From Bordetella parapertussis (GTDB taxonomy: Bacteria > Pseudomonadota > Gammaproteobacteria > Burkholderiales > Burkholderiaceae_C), in the NCBI GenBank assembly GCA_945901125.1, contig CAMDKD010000005.1:44146-108145 (forward strand): a DNA stretch of 64,000 nucleotides. The letters are read 5' to 3'. Positions 18,133 through 26,211 of this stretch are shown in pieces. Each line of letters begins with the position of its first letter. Position 1 is the first letter of the stretch. The notes under the pieces are model-generated. The model was not told the origin of the DNA and made no database searches. It saw only the letters and a program-made list of their open reading frames with translations. The position numbers and the translations under genes were made by a program.

Positions 18133-19053
18133 ATGAGTGATTTCACAAGTTCGTATTGGTCGGTATTCATTACCGTCGTCAGTTTGCTGGGTATCGCGGC
18201 TTGTTTGTTGCTGCTGTGGGTAACGGCAAATAAAAAATCCGTCGGTAACGCGGATAACACCACCGGGCATATCTGGGACGAGGATTTGCGCGAGATGAAC
18301 AACCCTTTGCCGCTGTGGTGGGTCGGTATGTTTGTGTTGAGCATCATCTTCGGACTCGCTTACTTATGGATTTACCCGGGCCTGGGAAGTTTCAAAGGCA
18401 GCCAGTCCTGGACCTCGCAAGCCGAGTACGAAGCGGAGATGACCGAAGCCGACATGGCACTGGCTCCCTTGTACGCTGCTTTTGATGCCATGCCTGTCGA
18501 GCAACTCGCCAAAGACAAAAAGGCCATGGCCATCGGTGAACGCTTGTTCATGAACAACTGCTCGCAATGTCATGGGTCCGACGCCCAAGGCACCAAGGGC
18601 TATCCGAACCTGACCGATAGCGACTGGTTGCACGGCGGCGCACCGGAGAACATCAAAGCCTCCATCACCAACGGTAGACAAGGTCTGATGCCGCCGATAG
18701 CGCAAGCAGTGGGAAGCCCTAAGGAAGTGTCAGAAGTGGCCAACTATGTGTTGAGTTTGTCCGGCAGTCCGCATGATTCGCTCAAAGCAGCGGCCGGAAA
18801 AAGCAAATTCACGGTGTGTGCATCCTGTCACGGCATTGATGGCAAAGGTAATCAGACGATAGGTGCGCCAAACCTCACAGACAAAATCTGGTTGCACGGC
18901 TGGGGCGAGCAAGCCATTGCCAATATGGTGAACAACGGCAAGGTGAACATCATGCCGGCTCAGAAAGACCGCCTCACTGCCTCACAAATTCACGTGTTGA
19001 CCTCTTATGTCTGGTCACTTTCTCATTCAACGACAGCGACAGCCAAGCCTTGA
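18133..19053 (+). CDS. ccoP: cbb3-type cytochrome c oxidase subunit III (CcoP), dihaem
   Basis: A membrane-anchored dihaem cytochrome c that accepts electrons from soluble cytochrome c. The 306-residue protein has two N-terminal hydrophobic segments, the PLPLWWVGMFVLSIIFGLAY block near residue 58, and two haem motifs, CSQCHGS near residue 141 and CASCHGI near residue 227. An AAGGATTG site precedes the ATG. The stop codon overlaps the TTG start of ccoG. Confidence 0.96.
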   Translation: MSDFTSSYWSVFITVVSLLGIAACLLLLWVTANKKSVGNADNTTGHIWDEDLREMNNPLPLWWVGMFVLSIIFGLAYLWIYPGLGSFKGSQSWTSQAEYEAEMTEADMALAPLYAAFDAMPVEQLAKDKKAMAIGERLFMNNCSQCHGSDAQGTKGYPNLTDSDWLHGGAPENIKASITNGRQGLMPPIAQAVGSPKEVSEVANYVLSLSGSPHDSLKAAAGKSKFTVCASCHGIDGKGNQTIGAPNLTDKIWLHGWGEQAIANMVNNGKVNIMPAQKDRLTASQIHVLTSYVWSLSHSTTATAKP

Positions 19054-20480
19054 ACACTGAAGACAAGCGTAAAAAAATAATTCCTATTCACAACGCAGAG
19101 GAAGGGCATTCCGCCGCCTTTTTGTATGCGTCCATGCCCAAGATTTACCCGCGCACGGTGCAAGGTGTGTTTGCCCGCTGGCGCTGGTTTGGCGTGTTCA
19201 TTACCCAACTGGTGTTTTACGGCTTACCCTGGCTGGAATGGGGGCAGCGCCAGGCGGTGTTGTTCGATCTGGGTGCACGCCGTTTTTATATCTTCGGCAT
19301 GGTGCTGTACCCGCAGGACTTTATTTACCTGACCGGCTTGCTGGTGATCAGCGCGTTGTCGCTGTTTTTGTTCACAGCTGTGGCCGGACGTTTGTGGTGC
19401 GGCTATGCGTGTCCGCAAACCGTGTACAGCGAATTGTTCATGTGGATAGAGCGCAAGGTCGAAGGAGACCGCAGCGCGCGCATGCGCCTAGACGACGGTG
19501 CGTTATCACTGGAAAAGCTGGTCAAGAAAACCTATAAACACATACTCTGGCTGGGCTTGTCTATATGGACGGGCTTTACCTTTGTTGGTTATTTCACGCC
19601 GATTCATGAATTGGGCATGGAGTTTTTCCAGACCCGCATGGGCTCCTGGGAAGTATTCTGGGTGTTCTTTTACGGTTTTGCCACGTACGGTAACGCAGGC
19701 TTTATGCGTGAGCAGGTGTGCAAATACATGTGTCCGTATGCACGCTTTCAAAGCGCCATGTTTGACCGGGATACTTTGATCGTCACTTATGACGAGCAAC
19801 GCGGTGAACCGCGCGGCGGGCGTTCGCGCCATGTGGCTTTAGCCGACACCGGTTTGGGCGCTTGCGTGGATTGCGATTTGTGTGTGCATGTATGTCCGAC
19901 CGGGATTGATATACGCAATGGTTTGCAATACGAGTGCATAGGCTGCGCCGCTTGTGTGGATGTGTGCGACGGTGTGATGGACAAAATGGGCTACGACAGG
20001 GGTTTAATCCGCTACGCCACCCAAAATGCCATGCAAAACGGCTGGACCCCTGCTGCCATGTGGAAACGTATTTTCCGCCCGCGTGTGCTGATGTACACCG
20101 GTGTTTTGTGGACTTTGATATTGCTGCTGGCCTTCAGTTTGTTTTTACGCATGCCTATGAAAGTGGATGTGATCCGGGATAGGGGCTTGCCGCGCCTGAC
20201 CCAGCAAGGCGAGGTGGAAAACGTGTACCGCTTGCAAGTCATGAACGCCACCGAAGAGCCGCAAGGATTGCATATTCAAGTGCGTGGTTTGGAAGGTATG
20301 GAGATTTATACCAATGATGAATTGCGGGTCGGCGCTGCCGCGTCGCGCTGGGTGCCGGTGCGCATAGGCGTGCCGTTTGAGAACCTGAAGCCGGGCTCTT
20401 ACCCTATCTGGTTTGATGTTTCCAACGATGACGGTAGCTTGAATGCGACCGAAAAAGCGGTGTTTTTGGTGCCGCGCTGA
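19050..20480 (+). CDS. ccoG: cbb3 oxidase assembly iron-sulfur protein CcoG (RdxA/FixG)
   Basis: A membrane ferredoxin-like protein that reduces Cu(II) during cbb3 assembly. The 476-residue product has several N-terminal helices, conserved Cys motifs CGYACPQTVY and CKYMCPYARFQ, and two 4Fe-4S motifs, CVDCDLCVHVCPTGIDI and CIGCAACVDVCD. A C-terminal Ig-like FixG domain with VENVYRLQVMNATEEPQ near residue 391 follows. The start TTG 19050 overlaps the ccoP stop (TTGA), implying translational coupling. Confidence 0.95.
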   Translation: MNTEDKRKKIIPIHNAEEGHSAAFLYASMPKIYPRTVQGVFARWRWFGVFITQLVFYGLPWLEWGQRQAVLFDLGARRFYIFGMVLYPQDFIYLTGLLVISALSLFLFTAVAGRLWCGYACPQTVYSELFMWIERKVEGDRSARMRLDDGALSLEKLVKKTYKHILWLGLSIWTGFTFVGYFTPIHELGMEFFQTRMGSWEVFWVFFYGFATYGNAGFMREQVCKYMCPYARFQSAMFDRDTLIVTYDEQRGEPRGGRSRHVALADTGLGACVDCDLCVHVCPTGIDIRNGLQYECIGCAACVDVCDGVMDKMGYDRGLIRYATQNAMQNGWTPAAMWKRIFRPRVLMYTGVLWTLILLLAFSLFLRMPMKVDVIRDRGLPRLTQQGEVENVYRLQVMNATEEPQGLHIQVRGLEGMEIYTNDELRVGAAASRWVPVRIGVPFENLKPGSYPIWFDVSNDDGSLNATEKAVFLVPR

Positions 20481-20504
20481 CAATACTTTGATAAAGGATT
20501 AAGC

Positions 20505-20753
20505 ATGTCTTCTGCAAAAATTATTTCTCAGCCCTGGTGGCAGTACGGCCATGTCTGGCTGGTCGTGTCCGGCCCCTTGCTGGTGGTGATTGCCAGTTTT
20601 GTATCCGGGTGGATTGCGTTTCAGGGCAATGACACCGATTTCAAAAAAGACGACGACGTGGTGAAAAGCAATTTACAACACGCCAGTCCTGCTCAGCGTC
20701 AAGCGCTGACACCGGCGATACAGGGACGCAACCACGCTGCGACTGACAAGTGA
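20505..20753 (+). CDS. ccoH: FixH/CcoH-like cbb3 oxidase assembly protein
   Basis: An 82-residue single-span protein beginning with QPWWQYGHVWLVVSGPLLVV, which matches the N-terminal helix of CcoH/FixH. It lacks the longer periplasmic domain of the roughly 150-residue classical proteins and so looks like the short form. It sits 24 bp downstream of ccoG behind an AAAGGATT site. Role assigned from position and helix similarity. Confidence 0.8.
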   Translation: MSSAKIISQPWWQYGHVWLVVSGPLLVVIASFVSGWIAFQGNDTDFKKDDDVVKSNLQHASPAQRQALTPAIQGRNHAATDK

Positions 20754-20765
20754 ATTAAAAGAACC

Positions 20766-20781
20766 GCTGATACGTATCAGC
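20766..20781 (-). terminator. probable fnr terminator hairpin
   Basis: GCTGATACGTATCAGC is a perfect 16-bp palindrome overlapping the fnr stop codon. On the minus strand it is followed by GGTTCTTTTAATT, a T-rich run suited to intrinsic termination of fnr. It lies between the convergent ends of ccoH and fnr. Confidence 0.55.
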
Positions 20782-21502
20782 AGGCAGGAGCGTTCACCAG
20801 ATCTCTGAGCGCTTCGGGTTTGAGTATGCGCAGATTTTTCTGCTTGACTTCAAGCACCCCGTCTTCGACCAGTTTGGTGAAGGTTCTGCTGACGGTTTCT
20901 ATTTTCAAACCCAGGTAGCTGCCGATTTCTTCGCGGGTCATGCGCAAGACCAGCTCGGAGCGGGAAAAACCGCGTGCGTGCAAACGCGTGGTCAAGTTCA
21001 ATAAAAAAGCCGCCAGCCTTTCCTCGGCGCGCATGCTGCCCAGCATCATCATGACGCCGTGCTCGCGCACGATTTCGCGGCTCATGATTTTGTGCACATG
21101 GTGTTGAAGTGCGTTGACTTCGCGGGACAGCTCTTCGATTTTGTCAAACGGCATGACACAGACTTCAGCAGTTTCCAGTGCGACTGCATCGCAAGTGTGT
21201 TTGTCGCTGACGATGCCGTCTAAGCCCATGATTTCACCGGCCATTTGAAAACCGGTGACTTGTTCGCGACCGTCTTCCAAGGTCACGCTGGTTTTGAAAA
21301 AGCCGGTGCGTATGGCGTAGAGTGAGTTGAAATCTGCACCGTTGTGGTACAGCGAGTCGCCGCGAGCCACTTTGCGGCGGTTGCCGACCAAGGTATCTAT
21401 GCGCTCTATATCTGCTGCGCTCAGGTCCACCGGCATGCACAGTTCACGCAAATTGCAGTTAGAGCAGGCTACTTTGAATGTCTGAGGGTTCACGGTAGTC
21501 AT
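20777..21502 (-). CDS. fnr: oxygen-sensing transcription regulator FNR
   Basis: A cytoplasmic [4Fe-4S] global regulator of the shift to low oxygen. The 241-residue protein has Cys13, Cys16 and Cys22 with the C-X2-C-X5-C spacing of E. coli FNR, and a fourth Cys near residue 104 (KHTCDAV). A cyclic-nucleotide-binding-like domain follows, then a C-terminal helix-turn-helix with the recognition helix ETVSRTF. The E--SR triplet recognises TTGAT half-sites, which agrees with the boxes found across this window. It is divergent from hemN, with a variant FNR site between them that could allow autoregulation. Confidence 0.96.
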   Translation of the reverse strand: MTTVNPQTFKVACSNCNLRELCMPVDLSAADIERIDTLVGNRRKVARGDSLYHNGADFNSLYAIRTGFFKTSVTLEDGREQVTGFQMAGEIMGLDGIVSDKHTCDAVALETAEVCVMPFDKIEELSREVNALQHHVHKIMSREIVREHGVMMMLGSMRAEERLAAFLLNLTTRLHARGFSRSELVLRMTREEIGSYLGLKIETVSRTFTKLVEDGVLEVKQKNLRILKPEALRDLVNAPAC

Positions 21503-21534
21503 AGAACCTTTGAGAAGCGCAAAAAAACTTTTGT

Positions 21535-21548
21535 TTGACTTAGCTCAA
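21535..21548. promoter_or_regulatory. variant FNR box between fnr and hemN
   Basis: TTGACTTAGCTCAA has one good half-site and one with a mismatch (CTCAA). It sits 33 bp upstream of both the fnr start and the longest hemN start. The -10 elements are not clear; CATTAT at 21573-21578 is possible for hemN. Confidence 0.5.
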
Positions 21549-21580
21549 CGCATGAAGTGTTGATCACAGGCACATTATGA

Positions 21581-22978
21581 ATGCTAAACACGACCAAGAT
21601 GATCATTTCAACAGATATTCTTCAAAAGTTTGATGTGCCCGGTCCCAGGTACACCTCGTACCCGACGGCTGACAGGTTTGTCGAAGCCTATGGCGAGGCT
21701 CAGTACCTGCAAGCCTTGCAGGAACGCAGACTGAGTCCGCGCGCGGTTTCTTCTCCGCTTTCGTTGTATGTGCACCTGCCATTTTGTGCATCTTTGTGTT
21801 ACTACTGCGCCTGCAACAAAATCATCACAGGCAATTACCAGCGTGCTTTGGATTACCTGGAAGACTTGCAGCGAGAGCTGGATTTGCTGTTGCCTCACCT
21901 GGGCGAGGGACAGACGGTGTCGCAAGTACACCTGGGCGGCGGTACACCTACTTTTTATAAAGATAAGGAATTGCACGCGCTGGTGCGCATGTTGCAGACT
22001 GCGTTTCACTGGCAGGACGGTGGCGAGTATGCGATTGAAGTCGATCCGCGCACCGTGGACGATGAGCGCTTGGACACCTTGTGGTCTATGGGTTTTAACC
22101 GTTTAAGTATGGGTGTACAGGATTTAGACCCGCATGTACAACTGGCGGTTAACCGCGTGCAAACCATAGAAGAAATCAGCCGGCTGATGCAGTCCGCCAG
22201 ACGCATAGGTTTTGGTTCTATCAATCTGGATTTGATTTACGGCTTGCCTTTGCAGTCGCTGGCCAGCTGGGAGCGCACCTTGCACAGTGTGCTGGCGCTG
22301 CGACCCGACAGGCTGGCCATGTACGGTTATGCGCATTTACCGGCTCGCTTCAAACCGCAAAGACATATCGCCATAGAAACCCTGCCCATGGGCGCAGATA
22401 AAACGCGCATGCTGGCCATGGCCTTGCAGATGTTGCAAGATGCCGGCTATGTATATATAGGCATGGACCATTTCGCTTTGCCTGAGGACGGGCTGGCCGT
22501 GGCCAAGCGGCAAGGGCGTTTGCACCGCAATTTCCAGGGCTACAGCACACGGCCTGACGGCGACTTGATCGCACTCGGTGTGTCTGCCATCGGCAGCATG
22601 GGAACAAGTTATGTGCAAAACGCCAGGTCATTGGACGAGTACAGCGACTTGCTGAATCAGGGACGTTTGCCGGTGGTCAAAGGTTTGTCGTTGACGCGAG
22701 ATGATTTGGCGCGGCGCAGCATCATCATGGCGCTGATGTGCCAGGGCAGGGTGGAACTGGCGGATATAGAGCAATCGCATCTGCTGGAGTTTCAACATTA
22801 CTTTGCACGCGAGTTGCTGCAATTGCAGGATTTTGTGAACCAAGGCATGGTCAAGCTGGACGCGCATGTGATTGAAGTCACGGCTGCCGGCTGGTATGTG
22901 GTGCGCGCCATTGCCATGGTGTTTGACAAGTATGCGCAAGCCGACGGGCAGCGGGCGCATTTCTCCAAAATCCTCTGA
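21581..22978 (+). CDS. hemN: oxygen-independent coproporphyrinogen III dehydrogenase HemN
   Basis: A radical SAM enzyme that decarboxylates coproporphyrinogen III to protoporphyrinogen IX without oxygen, supporting haem and bacteriochlorophyll synthesis under low oxygen. The 465-residue protein has YTSYPTADRF near residue 24 and the CX3CX2C motif in FCASLCYYCACNK near residue 66. HLGGGTPTF and the Met/Gly-rich substrate block YIGMDHFALPEDGLAVAKRQ follow. Starts at 21581 and 21599 are both possible. It overlaps the next gene's ATG by one base. Confidence 0.95.
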   Translation: MLNTTKMIISTDILQKFDVPGPRYTSYPTADRFVEAYGEAQYLQALQERRLSPRAVSSPLSLYVHLPFCASLCYYCACNKIITGNYQRALDYLEDLQRELDLLLPHLGEGQTVSQVHLGGGTPTFYKDKELHALVRMLQTAFHWQDGGEYAIEVDPRTVDDERLDTLWSMGFNRLSMGVQDLDPHVQLAVNRVQTIEEISRLMQSARRIGFGSINLDLIYGLPLQSLASWERTLHSVLALRPDRLAMYGYAHLPARFKPQRHIAIETLPMGADKTRMLAMALQMLQDAGYVYIGMDHFALPEDGLAVAKRQGRLHRNFQGYSTRPDGDLIALGVSAIGSMGTSYVQNARSLDEYSDLLNQGRLPVVKGLSLTRDDLARRSIIMALMCQGRVELADIEQSHLLEFQHYFARELLQLQDFVNQGMVKLDAHVIEVTAAGWYVVRAIAMVFDKYAQADGQRAHFSKIL

Positions 22979-23754
22979 TGCTGGGCGGTTTGTTGTTCAG
23001 CGCTTTGCTGATGGGACTGGCCGGCGGACCGCATTGTCTGGCCATGTGCGGCACGGCTTGCATGGGTGTGTCGCGCTGGCCCGGGCAATCTGCGGCACGC
23101 AGCCTGCTGCTGTTTCAAACCGGGCGGGTCGTTGGTTACTCAACTTTGGGTGCGCTTGCCGCCGTGTCCATGAATGCGCTGGGTTGGCTGGCCGAAGAAA
23201 CCTCGGTGTTTCATCCGCTGTGGAGCATGTTGCATATTGCGGCTGTGTTGTGGGGTGTGTGGTTGATGTGGCGTGCAGAGCAGCCGCTTTGGGTCAACCG
23301 GACTGCGCAGCGCGTCTGGCAAGCCATGTCGGGTAAGACGCGTGCTGTGTCAAAGCAAATGTTCGCGCCCCTCTGGCTGGGCATGGCCTGGGCTTTGTTG
23401 CCATGCGGCTTGTTGTACTCCGCATTGCTGGTCGCTATGTTCACGGCAGGCGCGTTGCAAGGTGCCCTGGTGATGGCCGCGTTTGCGTTAGGCGGCGGCT
23501 TGATGCTGACCGTGTTTCCCTGGCTGTGGTCGTACATCTCTCATTGGTCTAATTGTGGAAATTGGGGTCAGGTTCCAATTAATAACCAAAGAAAACTATC
23601 AAGAATTAATTGGAACCTGACTCCAATTAAATCAATGACCTCCATAGGTACGCGTATTTCAGGTTTGGTGTTGGCGTTGACTGCGGCCTGGGGTTTGTAC
23701 AGCGGTCTGACGCACAGCGTCTCGCCCTGGTGCTTGCCGGGTTTGAACGCCTGA
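22978..23754 (+). CDS. SafE/TauE-like membrane protein with in-frame repeat insertion
   Basis: A 258-residue polytopic membrane protein of the sulfite exporter TauE/SafE (DsbD-like) type often found next to cbb3 oxidase genes. The N-terminus has GGPHCLAMCGTACMG, with the Cys pair common in metal-handling members, and a second LPCGLLYSALLVA block lies near residue 141. Residues about 195-217 are encoded by an inverted-repeat element (23560-23628) that keeps the reading frame, so the last helices are separated by an extra hydrophilic loop. A role in copper supply to the oxidase is inferred from location only. Whether the interrupted protein works is unknown. Confidence 0.75.
   Translation: MLGGLLFSALLMGLAGGPHCLAMCGTACMGVSRWPGQSAARSLLLFQTGRVVGYSTLGALAAVSMNALGWLAEETSVFHPLWSMLHIAAVLWGVWLMWRAEQPLWVNRTAQRVWQAMSGKTRAVSKQMFAPLWLGMAWALLPCGLLYSALLVAMFTAGALQGALVMAAFALGGGLMLTVFPWLWSYISHWSNCGNWGQVPINNQRKLSRINWNLTPIKSMTSIGTRISGLVLALTAAWGLYSGLTHSVSPWCLPGLNA
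23560..23628. repeat. REP/MITE-like inverted repeat inside the SafE-like gene
   Basis: Two 24-bp arms (23560-23583 and 23605-23628) are reverse complements with one mismatch and flank a 21-bp spacer. The core GGGGTCAGGTTCCAATT resembles repeats associated with Y1/RAYT-type transposases. It lies fully inside a coding sequence and does not shift the frame. Confidence 0.75.
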
Positions 23755-23769
23755 TTAACAGCTGTTCTT

Positions 23770-23811
23770 TTGATACGGATCAATACCGCATTCCGACTTG
23801 CGTTCTAAGCT
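23770..23811 (+). promoter_or_regulatory. FNR box and -10 element for universal stress protein gene
   Basis: TTGATACGGATCAA (23770-23783) is a perfect FNR dyad. TAAGCT follows after exactly 22 bp (23806-23811), the same arrangement as at nrdJ and ccoI. The predicted start near 23818 leaves a leader of about 48 nt with a CAGGAG site before ATG 23866. Confidence 0.75.
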
Positions 23812-23865
23812 GTGATTCATGTTTTTCACCACCCTGGTGAGAGGCGACACAGGAGTGCATTCAAC

Positions 23866-24309
23866 ATGTATAAACGTATTTTTCTGGCCACTGACGGCTC
23901 ACATCTTTCACACAAAGCCGAGCACAGCGCGATTGCCATGGCAGCTGCATTTCATGCAGAGTTGTTGGTGGTCAAGGTGGTGCCCCATTACATACAAACT
24001 TATTTCGAAGGTTCGTTTGCAGTATCCGATGTAGACAGTAAAAAAATCGAAGACCAATGGACGCAGACTGCGCAAAAAGTGCTGGACAAGGTGCAGACCG
24101 AAGCCGCCGCTTTGGGAGTGAATGCCAATACGCTGGTGATCAAGTCAGATGACATCGCCCAGGGTTTGATTGACCAGGCGGAGCAGTTCAAAGCCGAATT
24201 GATAGTCATGGCCTCACACGGACGCAAAGGCATCAAGCGTTTGCTGCTGGGCAGCGAAACCATGGCGGTGTTAACGCACGTGAAGATACCTGTGCTGGTG
24301 TTGCGCTGA
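23866..24309 (+). CDS. universal stress protein (UspA family)
   Basis: A 147-residue single-domain UspA protein. MYKRIFLATDGSHLSHKAEHS opens the fold, and GSETMAVLTHVKIPVLVLR at the C-terminus follows MASHGRKGIKRLLLGS, which matches the G-2X-G-9X-G(S/T) nucleotide-binding motif of ATP-binding members. ATG 23866 has a CAGGAG site 11-16 nt upstream. The longer ORF from 23812 starts within the predicted promoter. The FNR box suggests induction at low oxygen, as is common for Usp genes near cbb3 clusters. Confidence 0.92.
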   Translation: MYKRIFLATDGSHLSHKAEHSAIAMAAAFHAELLVVKVVPHYIQTYFEGSFAVSDVDSKKIEDQWTQTAQKVLDKVQTEAAALGVNANTLVIKSDDIAQGLIDQAEQFKAELIVMASHGRKGIKRLLLGSETMAVLTHVKIPVLVLR

Positions 24310-24372
24310 TATTTGAATTAATCACTCAAGCCTTTTTTTTGGTAGATCCAGGGTTTATGCTTGATGGATGTT

Positions 24373-24687
24373 TCAAGTATTTTCATCATCGGGCAGAACC
24401 GGGTAACCGGCTTCCCGCTGATGCCGTATTGCAAGAATCAGGCAGGCATCGTGCGCTTGTTCAAAACTGTAAAGAGCCACATAGCCAGAACTGCCGCGCG
24501 AAATCAGCAACTCGCGCAAGCCATCTTCCACCGGGCGGCCTATCTGGGGGTGACGCCTCAAAATATGAACTGCTTCCTCGATCAAATCAATGGTCTGTAG
24601 TGCGGCTTGTGGATCGATTGGCAGCAGAAAGTCGGTCAGGCGTACCAAGTCTTGCAGGGCACGAGGCGAATAGCTCAGCTTTGCCAA
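24373..24687 (-). CDS. ParE/RelE-family toxin
   Basis: A 104-residue protein with the RelE/ParE fold pattern: LSYSPRALQDLVRLTDFLLP helices at the N-terminus, LRRHPQIGRPVEDGLRELLI near residue 42, and GYVALYSFEQAHDACLILAIRHQRE at the end. ParE members poison gyrase and RelE members cleave mRNA; the IGRPVEDGLRELL pattern favours ParE. Its start overlaps the antitoxin gene by 13 bp. Confidence 0.82.
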   Translation of the reverse strand: MAKLSYSPRALQDLVRLTDFLLPIDPQAALQTIDLIEEAVHILRRHPQIGRPVEDGLRELLISRGSSGYVALYSFEQAHDACLILAIRHQREAGYPVLPDDENT

Positions 24688-24959
24688 GGGCGGGCTTTCG
24701 GGGCAGTGGCAGATTTTCCGGCGACACGTTGGCGCAAATAGGCGTGGACTTCATCGGTGTCCAGACCGGTACCGGTTTTGAGCATGGATTTACGCGCGGC
24801 TTTGGCTTCAACAACAAACTGCTCGCGTTGTTTGGCTGCTGTCGCTGCCTGACGGATGGCCTCGACCATGAAAGCATGCGGGGAGATGCCCAAGCCTTTG
24901 GCGGCTGACACAGCTTGGGATTTGATGTCATCGGGTAATTTCAGTGAGGTGGTGGCCAC
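24675..24959 (-). CDS. ribbon-helix-helix antitoxin of the ParE-type pair
   Basis: A 94-residue protein with an N-terminal ribbon-helix-helix (TTSLKLPDDIKSQAVSAAKG then ISPHAFMVEAIRQA) for DNA binding and dimerisation. A charged, flexible C-terminal region presumably wraps the toxin. It is the first gene of the pair, as usual for such modules. A near-perfect 18-bp palindrome 23 bp upstream of its start is the likely autoregulatory operator. Confidence 0.83.
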   Translation of the reverse strand: MATTSLKLPDDIKSQAVSAAKGLGISPHAFMVEAIRQAATAAKQREQFVVEAKAARKSMLKTGTGLDTDEVHAYLRQRVAGKSATAPKARPWQS

Positions 24960-24981
24960 TGTGTTCTCCTGGCAGATGAAA

Positions 24982-24999
24982 GTGTCACTATAGTAACAC
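24982..24999 (-). promoter_or_regulatory. operator/promoter palindrome of the toxin-antitoxin pair
   Basis: GTGTCACTATAGTAACAC is an 18-bp palindrome with one mismatched base pair, centred on TATA. A dyad over a -10-like TATAGT upstream of a ribbon-helix-helix antitoxin fits negative autoregulation. Confidence 0.6.
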
Positions 25000-25000
25000 C

Positions 25001-25387
25001 GCAGTTTTTCTCCGGCAATGTTTCTACGGTTCGTTGTTAAGTGAGGTGTTCACGCCACGCCGGGACGGTCGCTTTTATGTTTCATCGAAGTCAGGTGTTC
25101 ACGCCACGCCGGGACGGTCGCCTCTCACTGCCGCTTCGCGCCAATGTTCGCGTCGGCCCGCCCGCCATGGCGTCATCCTCTCGCAGTTTTTCTCCGACTG
25201 CATTTCTGCGGTTATAGAAATACAGCTTCAACCAAATACATCACGGAGGCCGAATCGGAGGGGGCGTTTTTTTCGAGCGAAAGCGCAGAAAAAAATCGCA
25301 CCGGATGGTTCGGCTAAAGCGTGTCTTCAATGAACCGCACGAAAGCCAATACATCCGGATGGTTCGGCCAAAGCGTGTCTTCAAAAT
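25001..25387. repeat. repeat-rich gap with three different repeat pairs
   Basis: No gene is supported here. Three pairs of direct repeats are visible. GCAGTTTTTCTCCG plus a degenerate tail occurs at 25001-25031 and 25183-25213. A 29-bp unit starting AGGTGTTCACGCCACG occurs at 25044-25072 and 25093-25121, identical. A 30-bp unit starting CCGGATGGTTCGGC occurs at 25301-25330 and 25355-25384 with one mismatch. A 99-codon ORF at 25034-25333 crosses the repeats, has no recognisable domain, and I do not call it a gene. Confidence 0.7.
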
Positions 25388-26206
25388 TCATACTGCAGTC
25401 AAACCCCGATACAGCATCGTGCAAGCCAGCGCGTAAAGCAAATAAGCGAAGCCGCGTTTGAGCTTGGCCACAGGTAAACGCTGCGCATAACGTGCCCCCA
25501 TGGGCGCGGTGAAAACGGTACAAATACAAATAATGAAAAAACCCGGCAACCAGACAAACCCGAAACTGTGCGGCGGCGTGTTGCTCACCGACCAGCCGCT
25601 GACCACATAACCGATAGCGTTAGCCAATGCAATCGGGAAACCCAAAGCCGCACTCGTGCCCACTGCTTGGCGCAAAGGCACGTTGCACCAAGTCATGAAC
25701 GGCACACTGATGAATGCACCGCCGGCGCCGACCAGACCAGACACCATGCCTATCAGACTGCCGACCAGCGATTGCCCCACCGGCCCGGGCATGTGCCGTG
25801 AGGGTTTAGGTTTTTTGTCTAGCAGCATTTGCGTGGCTGAAAACGCCGTGAAAAAACTGAAAAGCAAAGCCAGTATCGAACCCTTGATGACCGCGAACAA
25901 CCACAGGCTGGACAGGGCGCTGCCCAGCACCAACCCGGGTGCAATGCCTTTGAACAAATCCCAGCGCACTGCACCTGCTTTGTGGTGAGCCCGCGTGCTG
26001 GCCAGCGAGGTGATGACGATGGTTGACATGCCGGTGGCAATCGCCATCTTCACCGACATGTCTGTGGGTATATCAAGCTGGTGCAGTAAAAAGGTGAGGA
26101 AAGGAATCATCACCAGCGCGCCACCTACACCCAGCAGTCCCGCCAAAAAACCGGCGAACGCCCCCAACGCAGCCAGCGCTAGCAGCATTAACGGCCAGTT
26201 AGTCAT
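25388..26206 (-). CDS. TauE/SafE family sulfite/anion exporter
   Basis: A 272-residue polytopic inner-membrane protein. The paired family signatures are AGFLAGLLGVGGALVMIPFL near residue 18 and GMVSGLVGAGGAFISVPFM near residue 157, marking the internal duplication of TauE/SafE transporters. The substrate is probably sulfite or another sulfonate-related anion. It is the last gene of a tight operon: its start is 5 bp after the acyl-CoA ligase stop. Its 3' end abuts the repeat-rich gap, and the second 30-bp repeat copy ends four bases from the stop codon. Confidence 0.88.
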   Translation of the reverse strand: MTNWPLMLLALAALGAFAGFLAGLLGVGGALVMIPFLTFLLHQLDIPTDMSVKMAIATGMSTIVITSLASTRAHHKAGAVRWDLFKGIAPGLVLGSALSSLWLFAVIKGSILALLFSFFTAFSATQMLLDKKPKPSRHMPGPVGQSLVGSLIGMVSGLVGAGGAFISVPFMTWCNVPLRQAVGTSAALGFPIALANAIGYVVSGWSVSNTPPHSFGFVWLPGFFIICICTVFTAPMGARYAQRLPVAKLKRGFAYLLYALACTMLYRGLTAV

Positions 26207-26211
26207 TGGCT

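Noticed and set aside
25044..25121. Two identical 29-bp direct repeats with a 20-bp spacer, CRISPR-like at first sight
   Set aside because: Only two units, a short spacer, no leader and no cas genes in the window. It is part of a generally repetitive gap.
25034..25333. 99-codon open reading frame in the repeat-rich gap
   Set aside because: It is composed of the repeat units, has no recognisable domain or ribosome site, and looks like chance open frame in repetitive DNA.
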